DNA of 21,064 nt from an uncultured Acetobacteraceae bacterium (GTDB lineage Bacteria; Pseudomonadota; Alphaproteobacteria; Acetobacterales; Acetobacteraceae). Shown piece after piece: positions 14,080 to 20,783 of this stretch. Made by a program: the position numbers and the translations under genes. Position 1 is the stretch's first letter; every line of letters begins with the position of its first letter. The notes beneath the pieces are model-generated. The model searched no databases, had not been told where the DNA came from, and worked only from the letters and a program-made list of their open reading frames with translations. Location: assembly GCA_937874445.1 (NCBI GenBank), contig CALNAL010000240.1:1-21064 (forward strand), read 5' to 3'.

Positions 14080-14426
14080 TGGCCGTGCTGCAGGAGCTGC
14101 GCCTCGATCGCCCGCGGCGCTGCCTGGAGCTGACCTACGATGACGGCAGCCGCTTCACGCTGGCCGCGGAATATCTGCGCGTGGAAAGCCCGAGTGCCGA
14201 GGTGCAGGGCCATGCGCCGGAAGAACACCGCACCATCGGCGGCTGCCGCAACGTCGCCATCACCGGGGTGGAGCCGGTGGGCAACTACGGCGTGACCCTG
14301 GTCTTCGACGACGGGCATGACACCGGCGTTTACACCTGGGCCTATCTCCACCAGCTCGGCCGCGAGCACGACACCCGCTGGCCCGCCTATCTCGCCGCCC
14401 TCGCCGCCGAGGGCCTGACGCGCTGA
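14079..14426 (+). CDS. DUF971 protein (gamma-butyrobetaine hydroxylase N-terminal-like domain)
   Basis: 115 residues: LRLDRPRRCLELTYDDGSRFTLAAEYLRVESPSAEVQGH, then VAITGVEPVGNYGVTLVFDDGHDTGVYTWAYLHQLG. This is the stand-alone form of the domain found at the N-terminus of gamma-butyrobetaine dioxygenases; stand-alone versions often occur with iron-sulfur assembly proteins, but the function is unproven. The start at 14079 is fixed by the overlap with the Trm112-like stop (TGATG). Last gene of the run. Confidence 0.9.
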   Translation: MAVLQELRLDRPRRCLELTYDDGSRFTLAAEYLRVESPSAEVQGHAPEEHRTIGGCRNVAITGVEPVGNYGVTLVFDDGHDTGVYTWAYLHQLGREHDTRWPAYLAALAAEGLTR

Positions 14427-14557
14427 GAGCCCCGCGGGCCAGGCTCCCGGAGCAGGTCGTCCTCCGGCGGAATCGCCGGGGCGCGTGACTCTGCCCGGAG
14501 AAACAAGGCGCTGGAGCATCTGCCGTGAGCCAGCGCGGACGCATCGTGCTCTCGTGC

Positions 14558-14592
14558 CCTGATTGCGCGGTCCTGGAGCCTGCGAAATCAGG
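14558..14592. terminator. Possible bidirectional terminator between convergent operons
   Basis: CCTGATT (14558-14564) pairs with AATCAGG (14586-14592) across a 21-nt loop that adds two further CG pairs. On the plus strand it is followed by a pyrimidine-rich stretch (CTTCCCTTTTCATTT). It lies between the DUF971 gene and the convergent minus-strand L,D-transpeptidase gene. A shorter hairpin (CCGGCG-GAAT-CGCCGG, 14464-14479) lies nearer the DUF971 stop. Both are weak predictions. Confidence 0.3.
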
Positions 14593-14669
14593 ACACTTCC
14601 CTTTTCATTTCAGGGGCCTGCTGATCCGCTCCGTCCGTCGCGGATGCGACGACCTTCGCGGGCAGGACA

Positions 14670-15164
14670 CTAGGCTCCCACCTCCAGCCCCGTCAGCCCC
14701 TCGCCGAGCAGCTTCAGCAGGTCCGGCAGGGCCAGCGCCACGCAGCCGTCGGTGGGGGCGTAGTCGCCGCGCGCCACGTGCAGGAAGATCGCCGAGCCCC
14801 GCCCCGGCACCGCCGGCGCGTCGTTCCAGCCCAGCACGCCCACCACGTCGTAGAGCCCATCGGCACGCCACAATGCCTCGCAATGCACGCGGTGCGGCAG
14901 GCGGACCAGGCGGTTGTAGTCGGGAGAATCGGGCGTGTCGCACCAGCCGTCGCGCTGCCCGAGCGGCACGCACGGCACGGCGGCATGCAGCCCGCGCACC
15001 CGATCGCCCCGATAGAGCACGCGCCGCAGCACCAGCAATCCCTCGGGAGTGGCGCCATCGCCCTCGCGCTTGTGGGCCCGCACGCCGCGCCGTCCCAGCG
15101 CGCAGCGGAACCACTGGCCATGCCATACCAGCCATCCGTCAGGATAGACCTGCGCTTCCGCCAC
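14670..15164 (-). CDS. L,D-transpeptidase (YkuD-fold) family protein without signal peptide
   Basis: 164 residues. The C-terminal third has the YkuD signature: FLHVARGDYAPTDGCVAL, with H129, T138, G140 and the nucleophile C141. Active family members cross-link peptidoglycan or attach lipoproteins in the periplasm. No signal peptide or membrane helix is visible at the N-terminus (MAEAQVYPDGWLVWHGQWFR), so either export is unusual or the protein acts elsewhere. The start is a GTG with GGAGG 7 nt upstream. The gene begins 31 nt after ribA on the same strand and is probably cotranscribed with it. Confidence 0.82.
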   Translation of the reverse strand: MAEAQVYPDGWLVWHGQWFRCALGRRGVRAHKREGDGATPEGLLVLRRVLYRGDRVRGLHAAVPCVPLGQRDGWCDTPDSPDYNRLVRLPHRVHCEALWRADGLYDVVGVLGWNDAPAVPGRGSAIFLHVARGDYAPTDGCVALALPDLLKLLGEGLTGLEVGA

Positions 15165-15195
15165 GAGTCCCTCCCGAGATATGCCTCCGGAAAGC

Positions 15196-16329
15196 CTAGT
15201 CTAGCAGATGCCCGAACCGCCGTGCCTTTGTTTCGAGGTAGTGGTCATCAATGCCGTTGGGCGCAAAAACATGGGGCAGACGCTCGGTCACGTCCACCCC
15301 GCAGGCCCGCAGCGCCTCCACCTTGTCGGGATTGTTGGTCAGCAGCCGCAGACGCTTGACCCCGAGCGCCTCCAGCATGGTGGCGGCGACGAGGAAGCTG
15401 CGCTCGTCCGCCCCCCACCCCAGCGCGCGGTTGGCATCGAGGGTGTCGAGTCCACGGTCCTGCAGCGCATAGGCGCGCAGCTTGTTGACCAGCCCGATCC
15501 CGCGCCCCTCCTGGGCGAGATAGAGCAGGATGCCCTCGCCCTCCTCGCCCATGCGCTTGATGGCCCCGCGCAGCTGCTGTCCGCAGTCGCAGCGCAGGCT
15601 GCCGAGGACGTCGCCGGTGAAGCATTCGGAATGCATCCGCACCAGCGGCACCGGCGCCTCCTCGGGGCGCCCGACCAGGATGGCCAGATGCTCCACCCCG
15701 GATGCGGGAACGCGGAAGGCGACGATGCGGGCATCGGGCGCGTCGGCCAGAGGCACCCGGGCCTCGGCCACACGCATCAGAGTGACGGCGGCGGCGTACG
15801 GATATCCCGCCACGTCGGCCTGGCGCACCTCCACCAGGGGCGGCGCGGCGGCCCCGTCGCGTGCGGCGGCACGAAGCGGCGCGGCCAGCACCGCCGGCAG
15901 CAGCCGGCCGATCTTGGCCAGGCTCAGCGCCGCCTCGCGGGCCGCGGATTCGTCTCCGGAAGGCTCCGTTGCCACGGCCTCGGGTTCGGCCGGACGGGTC
16001 TGTTCCAGCGTCGGATCGGCCAGCCGGCGCAGCGCCTCGGGCGCCAGCAACGCAGCCGGCAGCCGCAAGGGCACCACCGCCGGCATCTCCTCCGGCTCCG
16101 GCCGTTTCAGCACCGCCCCGGCCCGAGTCGACGCCAGCAGCAGCACCGGTTCGGCGTCGGCGCTCCGCTGCAGCGCCGCGAGTCCCTGCGTGCCGGCCAC
16201 CTCCGCGGCCAACAGCACGAGGTCGGCCTCCGCCCCCTGCGTTGCCAGCACCACCGGCATTCCGCGGCGCAGCTCGGCGATGGCGCGATGCACCGCCCGC
16301 AGCCGCAGCGCCCCGGTGAGGTCCCCCAT
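15196..16329 (-). CDS. ribA: GTP cyclohydrolase II with vestigial N-terminal domain
   Basis: 377 residues. Residues about 195-377 are GTP cyclohydrolase II, the first step of riboflavin synthesis: zinc site C236-x10-C247-x-C249 (CFTGDVLGSLRCDCG), LAQEGRGIGLVNKLRAYALQ, LDANRALGWGADERSF and LLTNNPDKV. Residues 1 to about 190 resemble a worn RibB (DHBP synthase) domain: VHRAIAELRRGMPVVLATQG and ADLVLLAAEVAGTQGL align with its start, but the acidic catalytic residues are missing, and an Ala/Pro/Glu-rich stretch (about 105-130) follows. Long-form RibA of this kind is known in alphaproteobacteria. ATG at 16329, weak GGGGAT ahead. No FMN riboswitch is visible upstream. The antisense frame stays open far beyond both ends, which is a GC effect. 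Confidence 0.92.
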   Translation of the reverse strand: MGDLTGALRLRAVHRAIAELRRGMPVVLATQGAEADLVLLAAEVAGTQGLAALQRSADAEPVLLLASTRAGAVLKRPEPEEMPAVVPLRLPAALLAPEALRRLADPTLEQTRPAEPEAVATEPSGDESAAREAALSLAKIGRLLPAVLAAPLRAAARDGAAAPPLVEVRQADVAGYPYAAAVTLMRVAEARVPLADAPDARIVAFRVPASGVEHLAILVGRPEEAPVPLVRMHSECFTGDVLGSLRCDCGQQLRGAIKRMGEEGEGILLYLAQEGRGIGLVNKLRAYALQDRGLDTLDANRALGWGADERSFLVAATMLEALGVKRLRLLTNNPDKVEALRACGVDVTERLPHVFAPNGIDDHYLETKARRFGHLLD

Positions 16330-16713
16330 GGCACGATCCCCGATAGCATGATCCGGGGGGCCAGCCAGCGAATGCCCCTCTCCTGGGGCCTGTTTTTGCG
16401 AACGAAAACTCACGCTGCTGCGCCTTCCGGGGCCGTGGACCTGTCGTTGCCGGCACCCTGTGCCGTCGCGCCTTCTCTGACCGAAATGCGGCCGGTCTGC
16501 CAGTCGCCTTTTGTCATTCCTCGCCGGGAACCTCCAGGGCGTCTCTCTCGCAGCCCCCCCAGGATAAAGTGCACAACTTGCGCAACGACAAGGGCGTGTG
16601 CACATTGTCGTCATGCGCCAAACCGTTGCCAGCCCGCCGATGCGACCTGGGCCGGGGCGGAAGGGCCATGGGACGGCCATGGCCGGGCCCCTTTGGAGCA
16701 CGAGGATACGACG
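16330..16713. other. 384-bp divergent intergenic region (ribA / response regulator)
   Basis: No convincing gene on either strand. It must hold the promoters for ribA (leftward) and the response regulator (rightward), but I cannot place either with confidence. Its only clear structure is the palindrome cluster at 16569-16610. Confidence 0.6.
16569..16610. promoter_or_regulatory. Palindrome cluster upstream of the response regulator
   Basis: Within 42 nt there are GTGCAC twice (16569-16574 and 16598-16603), TTGCGCAA (16578-16585), and the inverted pair CGACAA/TTGTCG (16586-16591 and 16605-16610), the last centred on the second GTGCAC. The density suggests protein-binding sites about 105-145 nt upstream of the regulator start, possibly autoregulatory. 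This is inference. Confidence 0.4.
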
Positions 16714-17433
16714 ATGCCGGGCGAGCGCCCCATCCTGATTGTCGACGACGATGCCGCCCTGCGTGCCATGCTGGCCGAACAACTCGCGGTGGACGGCGAG
16801 TTTGCCGTGACCGGAGCCACCAGCGCGGCCGAGGCGGAAACGACCCTGAACGCCCGGGAGGCCCGCTACGACGCGGTGATCCTGGACGTCACCCTCCCCG
16901 ATGGAGACGGACGCGATTTCTGTACCCGCCTGCGCCGGGCCGGGGTGAAGGTCCCCATCATCATGCTGACCGGCTCGGACGAGGAATCGGACATCGTCCG
17001 CGGCCTCGATGCCGGGGCCAACGACTACATCGCCAAGCCGTTCCGCCTGGCCGAGCTGCTGGCCCGCCTGCGCGCCCAGCTGCGCCAGTTCGAGAACAGC
17101 GAGGACGCGGTCTTCTCCATCGGCCCCTACACCTTCCGCCCCGCGGCCAAGCTGCTGCTGGAGCCGGTGCGCAACCGCCGCATCCGCCTCACCGAGAAGG
17201 AGGCGGCGATCCTCAAGTTCCTCTACCGCTCCGGCTCGCGGCCCGTGGCCCGGCAGGTGCTGCTCAACGAGGTGTGGGGCTACAACTCCGCGGTGACCAC
17301 CCATACCCTGGAGACCCACATCTACCGCCTGCGCCAGAAGATCGAACCCGACCCCACCAACTCCCGCCTGCTGGTGACGGAAGGCGGCGGCTACCGCCTC
17401 GACCCCGACGGGATCAAACCGCAGGCGGCCTGA
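16714..17433 (+). CDS. OmpR/PhoB-family response regulator
   Basis: 239 residues. Receiver domain about 5-115: acidic pair D11/D12, phosphorylated D58 (AVILDVTLPDGDG), T86 (IIMLTGSDEES) and K108 (DYIAKPF). Winged-helix DNA-binding domain about 125-232: RIRLTEKEAAILKFLYRSG, then LLNEVWGYNSAVTTHTLETH and RLLVTEGGGYRL. All phosphorylation residues are present. No histidine kinase gene is adjacent, so it is an orphan here and its signal is unknown. I chose the ATG at 16714 because GAGGA (16702-16706) precedes it at the right distance and IL(I)VDDD follows within ten residues. Confidence 0.95.
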   Translation: MPGERPILIVDDDAALRAMLAEQLAVDGEFAVTGATSAAEAETTLNAREARYDAVILDVTLPDGDGRDFCTRLRRAGVKVPIIMLTGSDEESDIVRGLDAGANDYIAKPFRLAELLARLRAQLRQFENSEDAVFSIGPYTFRPAAKLLLEPVRNRRIRLTEKEAAILKFLYRSGSRPVARQVLLNEVWGYNSAVTTHTLETHIYRLRQKIEPDPTNSRLLVTEGGGYRLDPDGIKPQAA

Positions 17434-17435
17434 TC

Positions 17436-17487
17436 CGCGTGCTTCCCCCGCGTGCTTCCCCCATGGGGTTCGGCCCACGGGGTTCGG
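17436..17487. repeat. Two short tandem duplications
   Basis: CGCGTGCTTCCCC occurs twice head to tail (17436-17448 and 17449-17461). It is followed at once by ATGGGGTTCGGCCC and a near copy starting ACGGGGTTCGG (17463-17487). They fill most of the 84-nt gap between the response regulator and methyltransferase genes. Confidence 0.75.
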
Positions 17488-17517
17488 TTGGGGGGCAAGC
17501 CGTGCTAGGGTGCCTCC

Positions 17518-18216
17518 ATGGGATCGGTGGTTGATTTCTACGCCACGCCGCACGGACGCATGGTGGCGCGTCTTCTCGGGGAACGCCTGACGCGCCTGTG
17601 GCCCTCGCTGGCCGGCATGGACCTCCTGGGGGTGGGCTATCCCACCCCCTACATGACCGACTGGAGCTGGCGCACCCGGCGCAGCATCGCCCTGGTGCCG
17701 CCGCTTCTGCCTGCCGTGCGCTGGCCCGCCGACCGCCCCAACCACGTCTGCGCCGCCTCCGAGGAGGCCCTGCCCTTCCCCGACCTCAGCTTCGACCGCA
17801 TCCTCGTGGTGCACGCCCTGGAGAACGCCGAAAGCGCCCGCAAGCTGCTGCGCGAACTCTGGCGCGTGCTGCGCGACGACGGCCGCCTGCTGCTGGTCGT
17901 CCCCAACCGGCGCGGGATGTGGGCCCATGTGGAGAACACCCCCTTCGGCCAGGGCCAACCCTATTCCTCGGGCCAGATCACCCGCCTGCTCGCCACCTCC
18001 CTCTTCCGCGTGGAACGCCGCGAGGCCGCCCTCTTCGTGCCCCCCCTGACGTGGAACCCGCTGGTGGAAAGCGCCGGACTGTGGGAGGCCCTCAGCCGCG
18101 CCGTCCTGCCCCCCTGGGTCGCCGGCCTCACCCTCGCCGAGGCCGTCAAGGACATCTACGCGGCCGTCCCCGTCGCCCCGCCCCAGCGCCGCCGCGTCCT
18201 CGCCGAGGCCTCCTGA
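17518..18216 (+). CDS. Class I SAM-dependent methyltransferase-like protein
   Basis: 232 residues. The central part fits the Methyltransf_11 pattern: SEEALPFPDLSFDRILVVHALE (acidic and hydrophobic motif around strand 4), then LRELWRVLRDDGRLLLVVPNRRGMWA (post-motif and strand 5). The usual glycine-rich motif I is reduced to MDLLGVGYPTPY, so SAM binding is not certain. Homologues in alphaproteobacteria often sit beside glyoxalase II, which is not visible here. Substrate unknown. The ATG at 17518 has only GGGTGCC-type sequence before it. It is followed by the triple-hairpin element. Confidence 0.82.
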   Translation: MGSVVDFYATPHGRMVARLLGERLTRLWPSLAGMDLLGVGYPTPYMTDWSWRTRRSIALVPPLLPAVRWPADRPNHVCAASEEALPFPDLSFDRILVVHALENAESARKLLRELWRVLRDDGRLLLVVPNRRGMWAHVENTPFGQGQPYSSGQITRLLATSLFRVERREAALFVPPLTWNPLVESAGLWEALSRAVLPPWVAGLTLAEAVKDIYAAVPVAPPQRRRVLAEAS

Positions 18217-18258
18217 GGCGCGCTCCGGGGCTTGGTCCCGGGAAGACAAAGGTAAGAT

Positions 18259-18380
18259 CTTCTTTTTCCTGAAGGAAAAAGAAGCAAAAAGGACTTTTCC
18301 CACTTTGGCTCCGCGGCTGACACAGGCGCGGAGCCTTATGGAATAAAGCTTTCCTGGTTCTCCTTTCTCGAAAGGAGAAC
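18259..18380. repeat. Composite triple-hairpin element between convergent genes
   Basis: Three perfect hairpins lie in 122 nt. First: CTTCTTTTTCC / GGAAAAAGAAG, 11 bp, loop TGAA (18259-18284). Second: GGCTCCGCG / CGCGGAGCC, 9 bp, 11-nt loop (18307-18335). Third: GTTCTCCTTTC / GAAAGGAGAAC, 11 bp, loop TC (18357-18380). The linkers are A/T-rich (CAAAAAGGACTTTT and TTATGGAATAAAGCTTTCC), unlike the surrounding DNA. It fills the gap between the methyltransferase gene and the 3' end of hemN, so it probably terminates transcription in both directions. The architecture resembles dispersed palindromic repeats I recall from acetic acid bacteria; copy number cannot be checked here. Confidence 0.8.
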
Positions 18381-18420
18381 ACCTTGCCTTGCCTAGCACC
18401 TCACCCGACGGGGCCGGGGA

Positions 18421-19821
18421 TCAGATCGCCCGGGCGTGGCGGGTCTGGTCGGGGCGCAGGTAGGTATCGAAGCAGGCGGCGGCGTTGCGCACGAAGGGAC
18501 GCGCGGCGGGACGCACGGCGATGCGCCGGCCATCCCACTCGAGCAGGCCATCGGCGGCCATCGCGGCCAGGCGCGGTCCGGCCGCGGCGGCGAGCGGAGC
18601 CGGGTCGGCGCCGTGGCGGGCGGCCACCTCGGCCAGATCGACCCGTCCGTAGCACATGAGGGTCTCGATGATGTCGCGCCGCAGCCGGTCCTCGTCGGTG
18701 ATGGCGATGCCGCGGGCGATCGGCAGGCGGCCGGCCCGCACGGCGTCGCGCCAGGCGGGCACGGCGGGCAGGTTCTGCGCATAGCCCTGCGCCAGCGAGC
18801 CGATCGAGGAGGCGCCGATCCCCAGCAGGGCGGCGGCGGTATCGGTGGTGTAGCCCTGGAAATTGCGGTGGAGCTGCCCGGCGGCGGCGGCGCGGGTCAG
18901 CGGATCGTCGGGCCGCGCGTAGTGGTCGAGGCCGATCGGCACGTAGCCGGCGGCCAGCAGCGCGTCCTCGGTGGCCTGCATCTGCGCCCAGCGCTCCTCC
19001 GGGCCGGGCAGGGCCCCCTCGGGCAGCAGCTTCTGGTGGGGGGCCATCCACGGCACGTGGGCGTAGCCGAACACCGCGACGCGGTCGGGGGCGAACTCGC
19101 CGCAGAGCGCCACGGTCTCGCGGATGCTGTCGTGGGTCTGGAAGGGCAGGCCGTACATCAGGTCGATGTTGATGCGCCGGATGCCGCGTGCGCGCAGCCC
19201 CTCGACGCAGGCGAGGGTCACGGCCCGCGACTGGATGCGGTTGACCGCCTGCTGCACCCGCTCATTGAGGTCCTGCACGCCCAGCGAGGCCCGCGTGCAG
19301 CCCATGGCGGCGAGGCCGTCGAGCACGGCGGCATCGACGGTGCGCGGATCGATCTCCACGGCGATCTCGGCATCGGGGCGGAAGGGGAAGCGCGCCCGCA
19401 GCGCCGCCATCACGGCGCGCATCTGCGCGGGCGGCATGATGGTGGGGGTGCCGCCGCCCCAGGCGACGTGCTGCACCGCCGGCCGGGCCGGGCCGAGAGC
19501 CGCGTCGAGCAGGGCGATCTCGGCGAGCAGGGTCTCGGCGTAGCTCAGCACGGGGCCGTCGTGGTTCACCGCGGTGGTGTGGCAGCCGCAGTAGTGGCAG
19601 AGCTCGCGGCAGAAGGGCACGTGCAGATAGAGCGAAAGCGGGGCCGCCGGGTCGAGGGCGGCCAGCCAGCCGCGATAGGTGGCCTCGTCCACGGCGGGAG
19701 AGAAGTGCGGCGCGGTGGGATAGCTGGTGTAGCGCGGCACGCGGGTGTCGTAGCGGGCGATGAGGGCGGCGACCTCCTCCGACACGGGCCGTTCCCGATG
19801 TTCCTCGGTTTCACTGTTCAC
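18421..19821 (-). CDS. hemN: Oxygen-independent coproporphyrinogen III oxidase
   Basis: A radical-SAM enzyme that converts coproporphyrinogen III to protoporphyrinogen IX without oxygen, in heme or bacteriochlorophyll synthesis. From a GTG at 19821 it is 466 residues, close to E. coli HemN (457). Motifs: PRYTSYPTAPHFS near 30, the iron-sulfur site C71-x3-C75-x2-C78-x-C80 (CRELCHYCGC), VAWGGGTPTIMPP, INIDLMYGLPFQT and a C-terminal HemN domain with LHRNFQGYTT. The frame stays open to 19890, but that start would lie inside the FNR-type box. GTG 19821 has GAGG about 9 nt upstream; GTG 19785 (MSEEVAALIARYD) is also possible. The gene is divergent from ompW. Confidence 0.94.
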   Translation of the reverse strand: MNSETEEHRERPVSEEVAALIARYDTRVPRYTSYPTAPHFSPAVDEATYRGWLAALDPAAPLSLYLHVPFCRELCHYCGCHTTAVNHDGPVLSYAETLLAEIALLDAALGPARPAVQHVAWGGGTPTIMPPAQMRAVMAALRARFPFRPDAEIAVEIDPRTVDAAVLDGLAAMGCTRASLGVQDLNERVQQAVNRIQSRAVTLACVEGLRARGIRRINIDLMYGLPFQTHDSIRETVALCGEFAPDRVAVFGYAHVPWMAPHQKLLPEGALPGPEERWAQMQATEDALLAAGYVPIGLDHYARPDDPLTRAAAAGQLHRNFQGYTTDTAAALLGIGASSIGSLAQGYAQNLPAVPAWRDAVRAGRLPIARGIAITDEDRLRRDIIETLMCYGRVDLAEVAARHGADPAPLAAAAGPRLAAMAADGLLEWDGRRIAVRPAARPFVRNAAACFDTYLRPDQTRHARAI

Positions 19822-19876
19822 AGCTTCGTGCCTCGCGCCATCGTGTTGAGAACTCGGGGGTTTCACCCGATCGGTG

Positions 19877-19890
19877 TTGATCTGTATCAA
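19877..19890. promoter_or_regulatory. FNR/FixK-type binding site
   Basis: TTGATCTGTATCAA matches the consensus TTGAT-N4-ATCAA perfectly. It lies in the hemN-ompW intergenic region, 56 nt before the hemN start and 102 nt before the ompW start. In the ompW direction TATGCG (19913-19918) sits at the -10 distance expected if the box is centred at -41.5. In the hemN direction a start near 19842 would fit the same geometry. FNR/FixK-type proteins activate hemN in many proteobacteria (established knowledge). Confidence 0.85.
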
Positions 19891-19991
19891 AGTCCCACGG
19901 GAGCGCGTTTCCTATGCGGGAAAGGCGCGTGTCGCGCAACCAATGCCCTCAACATGGGGAGCGGTCGGCAAGACCGAAAGGAAGCGTTCGG

Positions 19992-20675
19992 ATGAAACAT
20001 ATCGCCTGGGTGGGAGGCTGCCTGGCCGCGCTGCTGATGAGCGGAACGGCCTTGGCACAAAGCACGGACGGGACGGATTCGACCGCCGGCAAGACGGCGG
20101 GCAGCCTCATGGTCCGCGGCCGTCTGATCAGCGTCACGCCGCTCAATCTTTCGAGTTCGGTCACGCCGGTGGGCGGGCATGTCGATGCCACCTCGGCGCT
20201 GGCCCCGGAAGTGGACTTCTCCTACTTCTTTACCGACCACATCGCGGTGGAGGTGATCGCCGGCACCACCAACCATACCGTCACCGCCACGAAGATCCCG
20301 GCGCTGGGCGGCTCCAGCCTGCAGGCCGGCCGCACCTGGGTGCTGCCGCCGACCATCACCGCGCAGTACCACTTCTTCCCGCACGAAAAGATCAGCCCCT
20401 ATGTGGGCGCCGGCCTGAACTACACGATCTTCTACGACACCGAGGCGCCCGGCTCGGGCTCGCCGGTGTACCACTGGCGCCTGAAGGACAACTGGGGCGT
20501 GGCGCTCCAGGCCGGCGTGGACTGGAACGTCACCGGCAACTGGTATCTGAACGTGGACGTCAAGCAGATCTTCCTCGACACCACGGCCAAGCTGGACACC
20601 GCACTGGGCCGGGTGAAGGCCAAGACCTCGCTCGACCCGCTGGTGGCGGGCGTCGGCATCGGCTACCGCTTCTGA
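19992..20675 (+). CDS. ompW: OmpW-family outer membrane protein
   Basis: 227 residues. Signal peptide MKHIAWVGGCLAALLMSGTALA, cleaved before QSTDG. The mature part has the OmpW eight-strand barrel features: GSLMVRGRLISVTPLN, VDFSYFFTDHIAVEVIAGT, TITAQYHFFPHEKISPYVGAGLNYTIFY, LQAGVDWNVTGNWYLNVDVKQI and a closing VGIGYRF with terminal Phe, the usual Bam signal. OmpW proteins form narrow channels for small hydrophobic molecules. AAGGAAG lies 7-8 nt before the ATG. An FNR-type box upstream suggests induction at low oxygen, as reported for E. coli ompW. A strong hairpin follows the gene. Confidence 0.93.
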   Translation: MKHIAWVGGCLAALLMSGTALAQSTDGTDSTAGKTAGSLMVRGRLISVTPLNLSSSVTPVGGHVDATSALAPEVDFSYFFTDHIAVEVIAGTTNHTVTATKIPALGGSSLQAGRTWVLPPTITAQYHFFPHEKISPYVGAGLNYTIFYDTEAPGSGSPVYHWRLKDNWGVALQAGVDWNVTGNWYLNVDVKQIFLDTTAKLDTALGRVKAKTSLDPLVAGVGIGYRF

Positions 20676-20688
20676 GGCCCTGCCTTTG

Positions 20689-20735
20689 GAGGCCAAGGCG
20701 GAACCGGAGGCGATTCCCCCGGTTCCGCCGGCCTC
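20689..20735 (+). terminator. Long hairpin downstream of ompW
   Basis: GGCGGAACCGG (20697-20707) pairs perfectly with CCGGTTCCGCC (20719-20729). The stem extends with GAGGCC/GGCCTC (20689-20694 and 20730-20735) across a 2-nt bulge, 17 bp in all. It begins 13 nt after the ompW stop. No T-run follows, so it may stabilise the mRNA end or act with Rho. Confidence 0.6.
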
Positions 20736-20783
20736 TCCCGGCTCGTATAAGGAGCGCCAGTTCCACGAACCGGACATGCAGGC

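Noticed and set aside
16330..16713. FMN riboswitch upstream of ribA
   Set aside because: The conserved RFN-element pattern could not be found on the minus strand in this gap.
15196..18399. A very long open minus-strand frame continuing upstream of ribA across the response regulator and methyltransferase genes
   Set aside because: Only the part up to 16329 matches a known protein. The rest is antisense to well-supported genes and is low-complexity Gly/Arg/His-rich sequence, as expected from high GC.
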